This document shows, one piece after another, positions 10,463 through 11,861 of a stretch of 11,861 nucleotides of DNA (positions within the stretch are counted from its first letter, which is position 1; each line of letters starts with the position of its first letter). The stretch comes from DATKMG01 sp035541995 (GTDB taxonomy: Bacteria; Acidobacteriota; Terriglobia; Versatilivoradales; Versatilivoraceae), in the NCBI GenBank assembly GCA_035541995.1, contig DATKMG010000095.1:1-11861 (forward strand), read 5' to 3'. The position numbers and the translations under genes are program-made. Under the pieces are notes generated by a model, which was not told the DNA's origin, made no database searches, and was given only the letters and a program-made list of their open reading frames with translations.

Positions 10463-11861
10463 TCATCGAGGCAGTCCTCGTGCTTCCGCCTCGGCTCGGC
10501 GGCCGATGGCGCGAAGCATGCCCGAGAAAACGTACTTGTGGAGAGGCCACAGGCCGTACCAATAGACGATACCGAACAGGCCGGCCGGATCGAAGAGCGC
10601 CGTTTGCCGGATAGTGGCCCCACCGGCCCCATGAGGCGTGACCTCAAACTGCAGCCAGGCGCGGCCCGGCAGACGCATTTCAGCAACAAGGCGCAGGGTC
10701 CGATCGGGCTCGATCGCCTCGACTCGCCACCAGTCGAGCGTATCTCCGGGAAGAAGGCGTTCCGAATCTCTTCGCCCGCGGCGCATCCCGGGACCGCCGA
10801 AGAGCAAGTCGATCCAACCGCGCAGCCGCCACAGCCAGTCTGCATGATACCAGCCGTTACGGCCCCCGATCCGCCGGATCGGGGCAAAGGCCGCGCCCGG
10901 CGGCACCGCGACTTGCAGAGCATTCGTGTCGAGGATGCGCGATCCGAAGCGCGTTCCTCCCCACTGGGTGCGGAGAGGCGTCGAGCCAAGTGCATCGCTC
11001 CAACGAGTTGTCCCCAAGTCGAGATCCTCGTTGGCAAGTGCGCGTGCGATCGCCTCCCGGACGCCATGCGGCCTCAGCGGGAAGTCCCTAAGTGCGCTGG
11101 GGTCGTGCACCACGCTGGCATTGCGCACACCCTCGATCAGCTCGCGGCCGACGCGCGCGTAAAGCGGCGTTACGAGGCGCAGCCACAGGGAGGAGAGTCG
11201 CGGGGTGAGGAAAGGCAGGGGCACGAACCAGCGCTTCAGCCCGCGCTGGCGTGCGTACTCCCGCATCAGGTCGAGATACGAAGAACAATCCTCGCCGCCA
11301 ATCTCGTAAATCCGGTTGTCGTCGCCGGGCAGGTCGAGAGCGAGGATCAGGTAGTCGATCACGTCTTCGATGGCTATCGGCTGAGACGCCGTGAGCACCC
11401 AGCTCGGTGTGGTCATCACAGGCAGGCGATCAACTAGCGTTCGCACGAGGTCGAAAGAAACGCTCCCGGATCCGATAATGATCGAGGCGCGAAACTCGAG
11501 GGTGGGAACCCCAAATTCACAGAGCAGCCGTCCCACTTCCTGTCGGCTTTCGAGGTGCAGCGAAAGCGGGGCGCCGTGAGCCAGGCCGCCCAAGTAGATG
11601 ATACGGCGAGCGCCGGCAACGCGGGCAGCCGTGGCAAAGTTACGCGCCCCCACTCGGTCTTGCCTTTCGAAGGCACTTCCAGCCGCCAGCGAATGCACCA
11701 GGTAATATGCCGTATGGACGCCAGCTAGTGCGGCTCCGAGGGAAGCTGGATCGAGCACGTCGCCTTGCACGACCTCCGTTGTTGCGGCAACGCGTGGCCT
11801 GAGATATTCCGGCTTCCGCGCCATGCAACGTAGCCGTGTACCTCGTAACTCCAGCGCGGTC
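10463..11861 (-). CDS. SDR-family NAD(P)-binding protein with C-terminal DUF2867 domain (5' end outside window)
   Basis: The frame is open from the window edge to the stop at 10463, about 466 codons. The first ATG visible (11824) is internal, because the preceding codons T-A-L-E-L-R-G-T-R-L-R-C fit the second Rossmann strand of the family; the G-x-x-G-x-x-G loop lies off-window. Recognisable NmrA/extended-SDR parts are V-V-Q-G-D-V-L-D-P-A-S-L, A-Y-Y-L-V-H-S-L, R-I-I-Y-L-G-G-L and F-R-A-S-I-I-I-G-S-G-S. The last ~150 residues form DUF2867: F-A-P-I-R-R-I-G-G-R-N-G-W, L-F-G-G-P-G-M-R-R-G-R, D-T-L-D-W-W-R-V-E and L-P-G-R-A-W-L. The substrate is unknown; an isoprenoid, quinone or lipid-related redox role is often suggested but is not shown here. 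It appears intact as far as seen and is a relative of the remnant at 617-1108. Confidence 0.9.
   Translation of the reverse strand, partial: TALELRGTRLRCMARKPEYLRPRVAATTEVVQGDVLDPASLGAALAGVHTAYYLVHSLAAGSAFERQDRVGARNFATAARVAGARRIIYLGGLAHGAPLSLHLESRQEVGRLLCEFGVPTLEFRASIIIGSGSVSFDLVRTLVDRLPVMTTPSWVLTASQPIAIEDVIDYLILALDLPGDDNRIYEIGGEDCSSYLDLMREYARQRGLKRWFVPLPFLTPRLSSLWLRLVTPLYARVGRELIEGVRNASVVHDPSALRDFPLRPHGVREAIARALANEDLDLGTTRWSDALGSTPLRTQWGGTRFGSRILDTNALQVAVPPGAAFAPIRRIGGRNGWYHADWLWRLRGWIDLLFGGPGMRRGRRDSERLLPGDTLDWWRVEAIEPDRTLRLVAEMRLPGRAWLQFEVTPHGAGGATIRQTALFDPAGLFGIVYWYGLWPLHKYVFSGMLRAIGRRAEAEARGLPR

Noticed and set aside
10538..11437. 299-codon open frame on the plus strand
   Set aside because: It is the complement of a well-supported SDR/DUF2867 gene; its composition is Arg/Pro/Gln-rich and there is no ribosome site or motif.
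1..11861. CRISPR array, tRNA or rRNA genes, transposase
   Set aside because: No regularly spaced repeats, cloverleaf, rRNA-like stretches or transposase motifs were seen in either strand.

Overview
The window reads as a bacterial stress-response region. Its intact genes are surrounded by an unusual number of broken gene remnants. Composition is moderate to slightly high G+C. Gene content (two Hsp20 proteins, a DnaJ-like co-chaperone, a B12-type MerR regulator, a LOV-phosphatase, a B12/radical-SAM protein, HigBA) would suit an acidobacterial or deltaproteobacterial-like soil or sediment organism. That placement is inference and is weak.

Layout. Positions 1-405 hold the end of a HigB-type toxin and a complete HigA antitoxin. 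406-508 shows nothing recognisable. 509-616 (- strand) is the C-terminal end of a ribbon-helix-helix-like antitoxin. It abuts 617-1108 (+), a frameshifted remnant of an SDR/DUF2867 protein whose better-preserved relative lies at the far end (10463 to beyond 11861, - strand). 1109-1199 shows nothing clear. 1200-1589 (-) is a DUF2177 membrane protein whose second codon is a stop. Divergent from it is a CarH/LitR-type MerR regulator (1706-2668) that carries the adenosylcobalamin light-sensing signature. Next come a strong sigma70-like promoter embedded in palindromes, two Hsp20 genes (2784-3254, 3291-3704) and a DnaJ-like gene with a single zinc site (3889-4617). A convergent two-motif CDGSH iron-sulfur protein (4887-5126, -) follows.

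From 5451 to about 9010 almost every gene is a fragment. On the + strand are the first ~20 codons of a flavin amine-oxidase-like protein, the last ~16 codons of an unknown gene, and the N-terminal 155 codons of a cyclopropane-fatty-acid-synthase-like protein. On the - strand, read in transcription order, are a decayed SDR fused in frame to a TMEM175-like channel fragment, an unknown C-terminal tail, a B12-binding radical-SAM protein that has lost its iron-sulfur core, the C-terminal part of a DUF1295 protein, and the N-terminal half of a SAM methyltransferase. These families commonly cluster with LitR/CarH regulators and photo-oxidative (modified or furan fatty acid) genes, so the region looks like the wreck of a light-response lipid-modification locus. 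Upstream on the same strand, and intact, is a LOV-PP2C phosphatase (9014-10315), a predicted blue-light receptor.

Working model (inference): two photoreceptors, CarH-like (B12) and LOV-PP2C (flavin), once controlled a membrane-lipid photoprotection module that has since been dismantled by deletions and at least one inversion. The regulators and the heat-shock/redox genes remain open. The main alternative is a chimeric or error-containing metagenomic assembly; reads across each junction named below would decide.
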